Below are positions 43,205 through 53,357 of a DNA stretch of 64,000 nt, in pieces. The notes beneath the pieces are model-generated. The model was not told the DNA's origin. It saw nothing but the letters and a program-made list of their open reading frames with translations, and ran no database searches. The first letter of the stretch is position 1. Every line of letters starts with the position of its first letter. Source of the DNA: Actinomadura macra NBRC 14102 (GTDB taxonomy: Bacteria > Actinomycetota > Actinomycetes > Streptosporangiales > Streptosporangiaceae); the NCBI RefSeq assembly GCF_001552215.1, contig NZ_BCQT01000011.1, forward strand, positions 372,001-436,000. The letters are read 5' to 3'. A program made the position numbers and the translations under genes.

Positions 43205-44554
43205 GTGAGCCGACAGGACCCGGCAGTCCATGACGTGGTGGAGCGACTGACCGCAGACGGCATCGACGTCGTCCGAGTCGGCTACACCGACCTGCTCGGC
43301 ACCGAGCGCGCGCGTGACGTGCTGGTCGAGCGGCTGCCCTCGGTGATGGAACACGGGTTGTCCTTCTGCAGGGCGATCTACCACACCACCCCTCAGGGCG
43401 ACACCGTCGAGGTCGCGGGCGGGCTCGACGCCGGCCTGCCCGACATCTGCGTCCGCCCCGACCTGTCGACGCTGGTCTCCGTCCCGTGGGAGCCCGGCGT
43501 CGCGTCCTGCCTCGGCGACGCCTTCGAGCCGGGCGGCGTCGAGCCCTGCCCCGAGGCCCCGCGCGAGGTCCTGCGCCGCGCCGTCACCCGGCTCTCCGAG
43601 CTCGGCCTCGACCCGGTGACCGGGCCCGAACTGGAGTACTACCTCTGCGAGCCCGACCCCTCCGCGCCCTCCGGTTGGCGCCGCTACGGGGACGCGCCCG
43701 GCAACGTCTACACCGCCGGCCGCAAGGGCGACCCGGAGGGCCACCTCCTGAGCACCCTGCGCCACCTGCGCGACCTCGGCCTCGGCGTGACGATGGGCAA
43801 CCACGAGTTCGGCGGCGGCCAGTTCGAGATCAACCTCGACCACTCCGCCGCCCTCGACGCCGCCGACCGCGCGTTCCGGTTCAAGTCCGCCGTCCAGGAG
43901 ATCGCCCGGGGGGACGGGCTGCTCGCCACCTTCATGGCCAAACCCTTCAACGACGAGGGCGGCTCCGGCTTCCACGTCCACCTGTCCTGCCTGGACGGCG
44001 ACGGCCGCAACGTCTTTCAGGGCGAGGGCCCCGACGGGCTGTCGGAGACCGCGCACCAGGCCATCGCCGGGGTGCTGGAGCACGCGCCCGCGCTCGCCGC
44101 GCTGTTCAACCCGACGATCAACTCCTACAAGCGGTTCGGCCCCGACACCCTCGCCCCCTGGCTGATCGACTGGGGGCTGGACAACCGCAGCGCCATGGTC
44201 CGCATCCCGCCCGAGCGCGGCGCCGCGTCCCGGATGGAGGTCCGGCTCGGGGACGCCTCCGCCAACCCCTACCTGGGCATCGCCGGCCTCCTCGCCGCGG
44301 TCTACCTCGGGATCCGCGACAAGCTGACCTGCCCGGCGCCGCTGGAGGGCTACGGCTACGACACCGCCAAGGCGCCCGTCCTGCCCGCCGACCTGCCCAC
44401 CGCGCTGGACGCCCTCGCCGCTGACACCGCCCTGATCGAGGTGCTGGGCGAGCCGTTCGTGTCCGCCTTCCTCACCTACAAGCGGGACGAGGTCGCCCGT
44501 TTCGGCCGGCACGTCACCGACTGGGAGTTCCGCGAGTACTCCTACCACCTGTGA
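43205..44554 (+). CDS. Glutamine-synthetase-like gamma-glutamyl ligase
   Basis: A 449-residue GS-fold protein. Visible GS elements: GPELEYYLCEPD (metal site), NHEFGGGQFEINLDH, MAKPFNDEGGSGFHVHLS (ATP/metal-binding signature), NSYKRF and RIPPERGAASRMEVRLGDASANPY. The tyrosine adenylylation loop of GlnA-I is absent. In such clusters GS paralogues (PuuA, IpuC, GlnA4-type) join glutamate to an amine rather than ammonia. The GTG has GGAGAG upstream. It is coupled to the P450 gene and expressed from the O8 promoter. Confidence 0.88.
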   Translation: MSRQDPAVHDVVERLTADGIDVVRVGYTDLLGTERARDVLVERLPSVMEHGLSFCRAIYHTTPQGDTVEVAGGLDAGLPDICVRPDLSTLVSVPWEPGVASCLGDAFEPGGVEPCPEAPREVLRRAVTRLSELGLDPVTGPELEYYLCEPDPSAPSGWRRYGDAPGNVYTAGRKGDPEGHLLSTLRHLRDLGLGVTMGNHEFGGGQFEINLDHSAALDAADRAFRFKSAVQEIARGDGLLATFMAKPFNDEGGSGFHVHLSCLDGDGRNVFQGEGPDGLSETAHQAIAGVLEHAPALAALFNPTINSYKRFGPDTLAPWLIDWGLDNRSAMVRIPPERGAASRMEVRLGDASANPYLGIAGLLAAVYLGIRDKLTCPAPLEGYGYDTAKAPVLPADLPTALDALAADTALIEVLGEPFVSAFLTYKRDEVARFGRHVTDWEFREYSYHL

Positions 44555-44565
44555 AGGAGCCCTCG

Positions 44566-45831
44566 TTGCCCGTCGACACGCCACACGACACCCTCGCGGT
44601 GGACCTCGCCGACCCCGACAACTTCCTCGACGGCGAGACGCCCTGGCGGATGTTCGACGTGCTGCGCCGCAGCCGGCCCGTCCATTGGAACCCCGAGACC
44701 GACGGCGGCGGTGGCTTCTGGTCGCTCACCCGGCACGCCGACATCGTGGCCGCCGACCGCGACCAGGCCACCTTCACCTCCGAGAAGTTCGTCAACCTCG
44801 AAGAGGTGGACGAGCGGCAGGCGGCCATCCGCCGCTCGATGCTGGAGACCGACGGCCCCCGCCACCTCGCGCTCCGCCGCATCCTGGCGCGCGAGTTCAC
44901 CCCGCGCTCCGTGGCCGGCTACGCGACGTTCCTGCGCGGCCTGACCGCCCGGACCCTCGACCTCGCGCTCGCCAAGGGCACCTTCGACTTCGTCAAGGAG
45001 GTCGCCGCCGACTTCCCGATCAACGTCCTGGCCCGCATGCTGGACGTCCCCGACGACGACACCGAGCAGCTCATCGACTGGGGCAACCGGATCATCGCCA
45101 ACACCGACCCCGACTACGCCGACGTCCTGCTGCACAGCGCCGAGAGCGAGCGGTACCGCGACCTGCCCTTCCGCAGCCCCGCCTCGCTGGAGGTCTTCGA
45201 GTACGGCCGCGAACTCGCCGCCCGCCGCCGCGGCGGCGAGGGCACCGACCTCATCAGCCGTCTGGTCAACGAGACACCGCGCGACGGCGAACCGCTCACC
45301 GAGCGCGACTTCGACAACTACTTCCTGCTGCTCGTCGTCGCCGGCAACGAGACCACCCGGCACGCCATCACCCACAGCATGCGCGCGCTGATCGACCATC
45401 CCGAGCAGGCCGACCGGCTCCGCGCCGACCCGGACCTGATGCCCACCGCCGTGGAGGAGTTCCTCCGCTGGTCCTCGCCCGTCTACCACTTCCGCCGCAC
45501 CGCGACCCGCGACACCGAGGTGCACGGCACCGCGATCCGCGAGGGCGACAAGGTCGTGCTGTGGTTCGCGTCCGGCAACCGCGACGAGGCCGTCTTCACC
45601 GACCCGCACCGCTTCGACGTCACCCGCTCCCCGAACGACCACATCACCTTCGGCAAGGGCGGCCCTCACTTCTGCATGGGCGCCGCACTCGCCCGCCTTG
45701 AGATGCGCATCATGTTCGAGGAACTCCTGCCGCGCCTGGCCGACATCCGCTTCGCGGGAGACATCCGGCGCGTCCGCTCCAACTTCGTCAACGGAATCAA
45801 GGAAATGCCGGTCACCACCACCCTCGCCTGA
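44566..45831 (+). CDS. Cytochrome P450
   Basis: A 421-residue soluble bacterial P450. I-helix AGNETTRHA is near residue 257, PTAVEEFLRWSSP near 300, and the heme ligand Cys370 in FGKGGPHFCMGAALARLE. I prefer the TTG at 44566, six bases after AAGGAG; a GTG at 44551 overlapping the ligase stop is possible. No ferredoxin or ferredoxin reductase is adjacent. Co-transcription with a GS-like ligase recalls the mycobacterial mor (morpholine) cluster, where a P450 gene is near a GS homologue, and suggests oxidation of the amine or of its gamma-glutamyl derivative. Confidence 0.9.
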   Translation: MPVDTPHDTLAVDLADPDNFLDGETPWRMFDVLRRSRPVHWNPETDGGGGFWSLTRHADIVAADRDQATFTSEKFVNLEEVDERQAAIRRSMLETDGPRHLALRRILAREFTPRSVAGYATFLRGLTARTLDLALAKGTFDFVKEVAADFPINVLARMLDVPDDDTEQLIDWGNRIIANTDPDYADVLLHSAESERYRDLPFRSPASLEVFEYGRELAARRRGGEGTDLISRLVNETPRDGEPLTERDFDNYFLLLVVAGNETTRHAITHSMRALIDHPEQADRLRADPDLMPTAVEEFLRWSSPVYHFRRTATRDTEVHGTAIREGDKVVLWFASGNRDEAVFTDPHRFDVTRSPNDHITFGKGGPHFCMGAALARLEMRIMFEELLPRLADIRFAGDIRRVRSNFVNGIKEMPVTTTLA

Positions 45832-45878
45832 CCCTCAGCGGCGCGTGAGGACATGCGGACTCCGGCACGCCTCGACCG

Positions 45879-45909
45879 CGACAGGGCCCCGCGCTGCGGG
45901 GCCCTGTCG
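45879..45909. terminator. Hairpin terminator between P450 and gabD
   Basis: A perfect 14-bp stem: CGACAGGGCCCCGC (45879-45892), loop GCT, GCGGGGCCCTGTCG (45896-45909). It lies between convergent genes and can stop both transcripts. Confidence 0.85.
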
Positions 45910-45915
45910 GGTGGG

Positions 45916-47343
<1,428 letters not shown>

Positions 47344-47347
47344 AGGT

Positions 47348-48871
47348 TCACGCTATCCCCGGCGGACCTGGGGGCGAGTCTCCAGGATGTCCAATTCGGC
47401 TGTCCTCATTGGCCGTGACGGCTAGCGCGAACCACAGCTCCGCGCGGACCGCGGGGTCGTCGAGATCACGGTTCAGGAGCTCGGCCGCCTTGCGCATCCG
47501 GGTACGCAGGGTGTGCCGGTGGACGCCGAGCGCCCTGGCCGCCGCCTCGCCCTGGCCGTTCGCCGCGACGTAGGCCCGCACGGACTCCAGCAGGCCCTCC
47601 GCGCGCAGCGGCGCCAGCAGCCCGCGGGCGAACGCGCGGGCCGGGCCGGGTTCGAGCAGCCCGAGTAGCCCCTGCCCGGGCAGGTCGGAGTAGTGCAGCA
47701 CGTCCTCGTCCCGCCGCCGTGCCGCCGCCAGCGCGTCCTCGGCCTCGCGGAGCGCCGTCCCCAGCGCGCCGGCCGGCTCCCGATCCTCGGCGGGCACCGG
47801 ATCGCTGACGCCGAGGGGGCCGGCGAAGGCGAGCAGGGAGACGATGGTGCCGGTCAGCCCGTCCGGAACGATGATCGCCGTGTGGCCGGGGAGCGGCAGG
47901 GCCAGGCAGCGGTCGCCGGCGGGGTCGGAGTCCAGGGCGTCCAGGACGGGGCCGGAACCCCCGCACGCCAGGACGCGGAGGGTGCCGCGCGGGACGGCCG
48001 GGCCCTCCGGCGGCAGGCCGAGGAGCAGGGCGGCGAGCGCGGCGCGCAGTTCGCGGCCGGTGCGCGGGACCTCCGACTGGAGCGTCAGCAGCGCGACCGC
48101 CGCGCCCACGATGGTGTGGGCGACGTGAGGGAGCGGCGCGGCCGTCCCGACAGCGAGGAAGCCGCGCGGGCGCCCCCCGAGCCCGATCCGCTGCAGGACG
48201 ATGTTCTCGCCCGGCACCGACAGGGCGACGCTGGCCAGGGCCGCGCCGTCGGCGGGCCGGGACTCCGGGTGCCGCCGGAGCCGGGCCACGTCGCCCGCGA
48301 GCGATTCCGCGCGGTCGCCGGCGGAGGCGGGTTCGGCGTGCCGCACCGATCCGGACGAGTCGAGCAGGAGCGCCCAGCCGCCGAGCAGCCGCGCGAGCCG
48401 GGCGACCAGCGCGGCGGGGCCGGTGAGGGCGGCGCGGGTCAGCTCCCGCTGGGCCTGGAAGGCGCGGGTGACGTCCTCGTACCACTCGGCGGCGAGCATC
48501 CGGGAGACGGCCTTGCCGATCGCGATGAACGGGGTGGGGCGCGGGACCTCCAGCAGGACGAGGTCCCGGTCGCGGGCGGCGGCGAGCAGTTCGGGCGGCA
48601 CCCTCGGGTGGATCACGCCGATCGCGAATCCGAGGGCGGCGACGCCGCGTTCGACCAGGCGGTCGACGTAGGCGGCGGCGTTCGCCGGGGTGAGCCGCAT
48701 GCCGGTGGTCAGCATCAGTTCGCCGCCCTCCAGGAAGGGCGTCGGATCCTCCAGCTCGCTCACCGCGACCCACACGACGGGCGTGTCCGGGACGGGCCCG
48801 GCGGGCGGCCCGGTGAGCGGACGGAGTCCGAGCTGTGGGAGCGCGGCCACGGCGGCCAGGGTGGGCGGCAT
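47348..48871 (-). CDS. PucR-family regulator, GabR-like
   Basis: A 507-residue PucR-type regulator. The N-terminal PucR domain (residues ~1-130) has VWVAVSELEDPTPFLEGGELMLTTGMRL and GFAIGVIHPRVPPELLAAARD; the C-terminal PucR_2-type helix-turn-helix reads YVAANGQGEAAARALGVHRHTLRTRMRK. PucR-type GabR activates gabTDP in Corynebacterium. It is divergent from gabT (91-bp gap) and heads an operon with gabD, the same logic as that system. Confidence 0.87.
   Translation of the reverse strand: MPPTLAAVAALPQLGLRPLTGPPAGPVPDTPVVWVAVSELEDPTPFLEGGELMLTTGMRLTPANAAAYVDRLVERGVAALGFAIGVIHPRVPPELLAAARDRDLVLLEVPRPTPFIAIGKAVSRMLAAEWYEDVTRAFQAQRELTRAALTGPAALVARLARLLGGWALLLDSSGSVRHAEPASAGDRAESLAGDVARLRRHPESRPADGAALASVALSVPGENIVLQRIGLGGRPRGFLAVGTAAPLPHVAHTIVGAAVALLTLQSEVPRTGRELRAALAALLLGLPPEGPAVPRGTLRVLACGGSGPVLDALDSDPAGDRCLALPLPGHTAIIVPDGLTGTIVSLLAFAGPLGVSDPVPAEDREPAGALGTALREAEDALAAARRRDEDVLHYSDLPGQGLLGLLEPGPARAFARGLLAPLRAEGLLESVRAYVAANGQGEAAARALGVHRHTLRTRMRKAAELLNRDLDDPAVRAELWFALAVTANEDSRIGHPGDSPPGPPGIA
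47383..47397. promoter_or_regulatory. Candidate GabR-type site upstream of gabD
   Basis: CAGGATGTCCAATTC. The 11 bases CAGGATGTCCA recur at 48885-48895 in the gabR/gabT intergenic region. It lies ~40 bp before gabD, inside the regulator's coding end. Confidence 0.45.
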
Positions 48872-48884
48872 TGCGTTCCTTGTG

Positions 48885-48898
48885 CAGGATGTCCATTC
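48885..48898. promoter_or_regulatory. Candidate GabR-type site in the gabR-gabT intergenic region
   Basis: CAGGATGTCCATTC, a near copy of the site at 47383. It is 14 bp from the regulator start and about 65 bp from gabT. Confidence 0.45.
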
Positions 48899-48962
48899 CA
48901 GGGGACGGTTTTCGCCGCCCCGTATGGTTCATCGTAGGCGCCGTCCGGCCTATGTTCGCGCC

Positions 48963-50315
48963 ATGACCAGCCAGGATCCCGGCGGCATGAGCCGCCTGCC
49001 GCAGGAGCGGCGTGTTGTGACCGAGATTCCCGGACCGCGGTCCCGGGAGTTGCAGGAGCGCCGTCTCGCGGCGGTGCCACCGGGGGTCGGCAGCGTACTG
49101 CCGGTGTATGTGACCGACGCGGCCGGCGGCGTGGTCGTCGACGCGGACGGCAACAGCCTGATCGATTTCGGCTCCGGCATCGCGGTCACCGGCGTGGGCA
49201 ACGCCAACCCGCGGGTCGCCGCACGGGTGAAGGCCCAGGCGGACCGGTTCACGCACACGTGCTTCATGGTCGCGCCGTACGAGTCGTACGTGCAGGTCTG
49301 CGAGAACCTCAACCGGATCACCCCCGGTGACCACGAGAAGCGGTCGTTCCTGGTCAACAGCGGCGCGGAGGCGGTGGAGAACGCTGTCAAGATCGCGCGG
49401 TACGCGACGGGCCGGCAGGCCGTGGTGGTGTTCGACCACGGCTACCACGGCCGGACGCTGCTGACGATGACGCTGACCGCGAAGAGCATGCCGTACAAGC
49501 ACGGGTTCGGGCCGTACGCGCCGGAGGTGTACCGGATGCCGCTGGCCTACCCGTTCCGCTGGCCGACCGGGCCGCAGAACTGCGGGCCGGAGGCGGCGGC
49601 GCAGGCCGTCGACCAGATCGGCAAGCAGATCGGCGCGACGAACGTGGCCGCGGTGGTGGTCGAGCCGATCCAGGGCGAGGGCGGGTTCATCGAGCCCGCG
49701 CCGGGGTTCCTGCCGGCCATCGCGGACTTCTGCCGGGCGAACGGCATCCTGTTCATCGCCGACGAGGTCCAGACCGGATTCGCGCGGACGGGTGACATGT
49801 TCGCCTGCGAGCACGAGGGCATCGTGCCCGACATCGTCACCACCGCGAAGGGCATCGCGGGCGGAATGCCGCTTGCGGCCGTTACCGGTCGCGCCGACAT
49901 CATGGACACGGTGCACGGCGGCGGGCTCGGCGGCACCTACGGCGGCAACCCGCTGGCTTGTGAGGCGGCGCTGGCCGTCCTGGAGGAGATCGAGGAGGGC
50001 AAGCTCACCGACCGGGCCCGCGCGATCGGCGAGACCATGCTGCCCCGGCTGCGGGCGCTGGCCGGGCGTCACCCGGCGATCGGTGACGTGCGGGGGCGCG
50101 GGGCGATGATCGCGATCGAGCTGGTCCGGGAGGGCACGACGGAGCCCGACCCGGTGCTGACCGCCGAGATCGCCCGCCGTTGCCATGCCGAGGGGCTGCT
50201 CGTCCTCACCGCCGGGACGTACGGGAACGTGCTGCGCTTCCTGCCGCCGCTCGTCATCCCCGACCACCTGCTGGCCGAGGGGCTGGACATCATAGAGGCG
50301 GCGTTCACGGGCTGA
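48963..50315 (+). CDS. gabT: 4-aminobutyrate aminotransferase
   Basis: A 450-residue class III PLP aminotransferase. GSGIAVTGVGNANPRV, NSGAEAVENAVKIAR, VFDHGYHGRTLLTMTLTAK, VVVEPIQGEGGF, FIADEVQTGFARTG and the PLP-lysine segment TTAKGIAGGMPLAAV match GABA transaminases well. It transfers the amino group of GABA to 2-oxoglutarate, giving succinate semialdehyde. ATG 48963 has no ribosome site, but a TATGTT -10 at 48951-48956 ends six bases before it, so the mRNA is probably leaderless. It is divergent from the PucR-type gene. Confidence 0.93.
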   Translation: MTSQDPGGMSRLPQERRVVTEIPGPRSRELQERRLAAVPPGVGSVLPVYVTDAAGGVVVDADGNSLIDFGSGIAVTGVGNANPRVAARVKAQADRFTHTCFMVAPYESYVQVCENLNRITPGDHEKRSFLVNSGAEAVENAVKIARYATGRQAVVVFDHGYHGRTLLTMTLTAKSMPYKHGFGPYAPEVYRMPLAYPFRWPTGPQNCGPEAAAQAVDQIGKQIGATNVAAVVVEPIQGEGGFIEPAPGFLPAIADFCRANGILFIADEVQTGFARTGDMFACEHEGIVPDIVTTAKGIAGGMPLAAVTGRADIMDTVHGGGLGGTYGGNPLACEAALAVLEEIEEGKLTDRARAIGETMLPRLRALAGRHPAIGDVRGRGAMIAIELVREGTTEPDPVLTAEIARRCHAEGLLVLTAGTYGNVLRFLPPLVIPDHLLAEGLDIIEAAFTG

Positions 50316-50422
50316 CCTGCATGGAACGGGCCACCGGCACCTTTCGGGGGTACCGGTGGCCTGATGCTGCCCATCGGTGAGTGAAGCGCATCACTCTGTT
50401 ATAGGTTCGTGATTGACCGTTC

Positions 50423-50442
50423 ATCGTTTGGCCCCATACGTT
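50423..50442 (+). promoter_or_regulatory. Operator O9 and promoter of the amidohydrolase-ABC operon
   Basis: ATCGTTTGGCCCCATACGTT, 17 of 20 consensus positions. Promoter: -35 TTGACC (50413-50418), 18-bp spacer, -10 TACGTT (50437-50442), the same layout as O1. Confidence 0.8.
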
Positions 50443-50447
50443 CGCAA

Positions 50448-50467
50448 TACGTTTGGGCCCAAATCAA
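50448..50467 (+). promoter_or_regulatory. Operator O10, second copy in front of the amidohydrolase gene
   Basis: TACGTTTGGGCCCAAATCAA, 13 of 20 consensus positions with an intact TTTGGGCCCAAA core. It starts 25 bp after O9 and lies in the transcript leader, next to the ribosome site. Confidence 0.65.
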
Positions 50468-50482
50468 GGAGCAGGGGCGCAC

Positions 50483-52183
50483 ATGAACCACTCCCCGGAC
50501 CTGGTGCTACTGGACGGCGAGGTCCTCACGGCCGACGCGCAGTTCTCGGTGGCGCAGGCGGTGGCCATCACCGGTGGAAAGATCACGGCGGTCGGTTCGA
50601 CCGATAACATACGGGCTCTGGCCGGCGCGCGCACGGAGGTCGTCGACCTTCGCGGGCGCACCGCGCTGCCCGGCATCAACGACTCACACCTGCACGGCTG
50701 CGCGTTTGGCACAAACCGGCCACCGCTCGCCCTGGAACTGGGCTACCCGGCGGTACGTTCGATCGCCGACATCGTGGCGGCCGTGAAGGAGGCGGTGTCC
50801 CGCACCCCCGAGGGTCAGTGGATCCGGGGGAACGGCTGGGACCCGGGCTACCTGAGCGAGTGCCTGGACGGCGGGCGCATGCCCGACCGCTCCGACCTCG
50901 ACGCGGTCGCCCCGTCCCACCCCGTCTACCTCCAGGACTTCAGCGGGCACCTCACCTGGGCCAACTCGCGGGCGCTGGAGCTGGCCGGAGTCACGGCCGA
51001 CACCGAGTCGCCGGAGGGCGGGCGCATCCACGTGGACGGCGCCGGCAACCCCACCGGCCTGCTCGCCGAGGGCGCCCAGGAACTCGTCCAGCGCCACCTG
51101 CCGCGCTACACGCGCCAGCAGATCGAGCAGGCGATCCGCGAGGCCGTCACCACCCTCCAGCAGGAGGGCATCACCAGCTACACCGAGCCCGGCCTCGGAC
51201 CAGGCGGCAAGAGCCTGTTCGCGGGCGCCTCGGACCAGCTCACCCTGGACGTCTACGGCGACCTGGCCCGCGGCGGCGACCTCGGCGCCCGCGTCAGCGT
51301 GCTGCTGCTGCTCACCGGGATGGGCGGCTCGGCCGCCGAGATCGCCGAGGGCCTCGCCAACGCGAAGGTCCCCGAGGACGTCGACCCGCGCATCCTGAAC
51401 GTCATCGGCGTGAAGCTGTTCGCCGACGGCATCCCGCCCAACGAGACCGCCTGGATGCGCGAGCAGTACCCCGGAGGCGACTTCGGGTGCCTGTGCGTCC
51501 ACGGCGCCGCCGACGCGCTGCGCACCCGCGAGCTCAACGAAATGATCAGGTTGGCGCACGTCGCGGGCCACCAGCTCGGCGTGCACGTCACCGGCGACCG
51601 TGCCATCGACGCCGTGGTGGACGCGTTCGAGGCCGCGCAGGCCGAGCACCCCCGCGACGACCCCCGGCACTACGTCATCCACGCCGACCTCCTCGGCCCG
51701 CAGAGCATGCGCAAGCTCGCGCGGCACGGGTTCGGCGCCAACATGAACCCGGCGATCAAATGGATGATCGTCGACATGCTGGAGGAACAACTCGGACACG
51801 AGAGGGCCGCCTACCAGTACCCTGTCCGATCGGCGATCGAGGCCGGTATCCCGGTCACCGCCAGCTCGGATGCGCCCGTCGCCCCACCCAACTGGCGACA
51901 GGGTGTAGCCGCGATGCTGCTGCGCGAGTCCAAGGCCAGCGGACGGACGTTCGGCCCTGAGGAAAGGGTCGGACTGCCCGAGGCTGTCCGCGCCTACACC
52001 GTCAATGCGGCATGGCAGGACTTCGCCGAGGACTGGAAGGGCACCCTCGAATCCGGTAAGGCAGCCGACGTCACCGTCCTGGACGGGACGCTCACCTCCC
52101 TCGACCCCCATGACCTCCCGGAAGTCCCCATCGCGATGACCGTCTTCGACGGCCGGGTCGTCCACAGCACCGAAGGTGTCTGA
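50483..52183 (+). CDS. Amidohydrolase (YtcJ-like, amidohydrolase_3 family)
   Basis: A 566-residue metal-dependent hydrolase. LPGINDSHLHG gives the first His pair, YVIHADLLGPQ a second ligand region and TASSDAPVAPPNWRQG the catalytic Asp. Family members hydrolyse amides, formamides or cyclic amides; the substrate here is unknown, but first place in a transport operon under O9/O10 suggests it opens the imported compound. AAGGAGC lies upstream of the ATG at 50483. The stop overlaps the lipoprotein gene's ribosome site. Confidence 0.88.
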   Translation: MNHSPDLVLLDGEVLTADAQFSVAQAVAITGGKITAVGSTDNIRALAGARTEVVDLRGRTALPGINDSHLHGCAFGTNRPPLALELGYPAVRSIADIVAAVKEAVSRTPEGQWIRGNGWDPGYLSECLDGGRMPDRSDLDAVAPSHPVYLQDFSGHLTWANSRALELAGVTADTESPEGGRIHVDGAGNPTGLLAEGAQELVQRHLPRYTRQQIEQAIREAVTTLQQEGITSYTEPGLGPGGKSLFAGASDQLTLDVYGDLARGGDLGARVSVLLLLTGMGGSAAEIAEGLANAKVPEDVDPRILNVIGVKLFADGIPPNETAWMREQYPGGDFGCLCVHGAADALRTRELNEMIRLAHVAGHQLGVHVTGDRAIDAVVDAFEAAQAEHPRDDPRHYVIHADLLGPQSMRKLARHGFGANMNPAIKWMIVDMLEEQLGHERAAYQYPVRSAIEAGIPVTASSDAPVAPPNWRQGVAAMLLRESKASGRTFGPEERVGLPEAVRAYTVNAAWQDFAEDWKGTLESGKAADVTVLDGTLTSLDPHDLPEVPIAMTVFDGRVVHSTEGV

Positions 52184-52184
52184 C

Positions 52185-53357
52185 ATGCGAATCACACCCC
52201 TCTTCGCCGCTGCGCTTCTCGCCCTCCCCCTGGCGGCCTGCGCAGACGACTCCTCCGGGTCCGACTCCGGGCCGATCAACATCGGGTCGGTCTCGACCCT
52301 GAGCGGCCCGGTCACCTTCCCCGAGGCGTCACAGGCGGCCCGCGCCGTCTTCGACGAGGTCAACGCGAACGGCGGCGTCAACGGCCGCAAGATCGCCTAC
52401 ACCACCGCCGACGACAAGGGCGACCCGGCCAGCGCCGCGCTCGCCGCACGCGATGTCATCCAGAACAAGAAGGCCGTGGCCCTCGCAGGCGGCGCCAGCC
52501 TGGTCGACTGCCAGGTCAACGGACCGCTGTACGACCGCAACAAGATCACTGACGTGCGGGGTATCGGCGTGGACCCCGGCTGCTTCGCCTCGCCGAACAT
52601 CTCGCCGGTCAACACCGGCCCGTTCTTCGGCTCGACCGTCACCCTCTACTACGCCTCCGAGAAGCTGAAGCTGAACAAGATCTGCGCGTTCTTCTCGATC
52701 ATCGGCGGTACGGCGAACGCCTACCGTGAGGGCGTCGACCGCTGGTCCAAGATCACCGGCAAGAAGCTGCTGATCAACGACCTGAGCCTGTCGGCCTCCA
52801 CGACCGACTACACCCCCTACGTGCTACGGGCTCGCAGCGCGGGCTGCCAGGCGGTGCTGTTCAACGGCGTCGAGCCGATGTCCATCGGCTGGGTCAAGGC
52901 CGCGCAGGCGCAGAACATCAACAACATCAAGTGGCTGTTCCTCGCCTCCACCTACACGGTCGAGGCCGCGAAGGCGCTCGGCCCGGCGGGCAAGAACGTC
53001 GTGGCGCTGTCGGAGTTCGAGCCCTACACCGACACCCAGTCCGCGGCCAACAAGGACTGGCGGGCGACCATGACCAAGCACAAGGTGCCGCTCACGGCCT
53101 TCTCCCAGGGCGGCTACCTCGCCGCCCAGCATCTGGTCACGGTGCTGCGCGGGATCAAGGGCGACATCACCCGCGAAGCCGTTACCAGCGCGATGAAGAG
53201 CCTCAAGCCCATCGAGTCGGGCATGACCGGGATGCCGTTCGCATTCGGGGCCGGCAGCACCCACGCGTCCAACCTCGCGGCCAAGTTCGTGAGGCCGGAG
53301 ACGAAGGGCGACTGGACCGTGCTGACGCCCGAATGGATCAAGCTGCCCAATGCTTGA
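52185..53357 (+). CDS. ABC transporter substrate-binding lipoprotein (branched-chain amino acid type)
   Basis: A 390-residue periplasmic-type binding protein anchored as a lipoprotein: signal MRITPLFAAALLALPLAAC with a lipobox Leu-Ala-Ala-Cys at 17-20. The mature part has NIGSVSTLSGPVTFPEASQAARAVFDEVNANGGVNGRKI and IACTTADDKG-like spacing typical of Peripla_BP_6 (LivJ) proteins. Ligands of this family include amino acids, amides and aromatic acids. The ATG at 52185 follows the amidohydrolase stop by one base. Confidence 0.9.
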   Translation: MRITPLFAAALLALPLAACADDSSGSDSGPINIGSVSTLSGPVTFPEASQAARAVFDEVNANGGVNGRKIAYTTADDKGDPASAALAARDVIQNKKAVALAGGASLVDCQVNGPLYDRNKITDVRGIGVDPGCFASPNISPVNTGPFFGSTVTLYYASEKLKLNKICAFFSIIGGTANAYREGVDRWSKITGKKLLINDLSLSASTTDYTPYVLRARSAGCQAVLFNGVEPMSIGWVKAAQAQNINNIKWLFLASTYTVEAAKALGPAGKNVVALSEFEPYTDTQSAANKDWRATMTKHKVPLTAFSQGGYLAAQHLVTVLRGIKGDITREAVTSAMKSLKPIESGMTGMPFAFGAGSTHASNLAAKFVRPETKGDWTVLTPEWIKLPNA

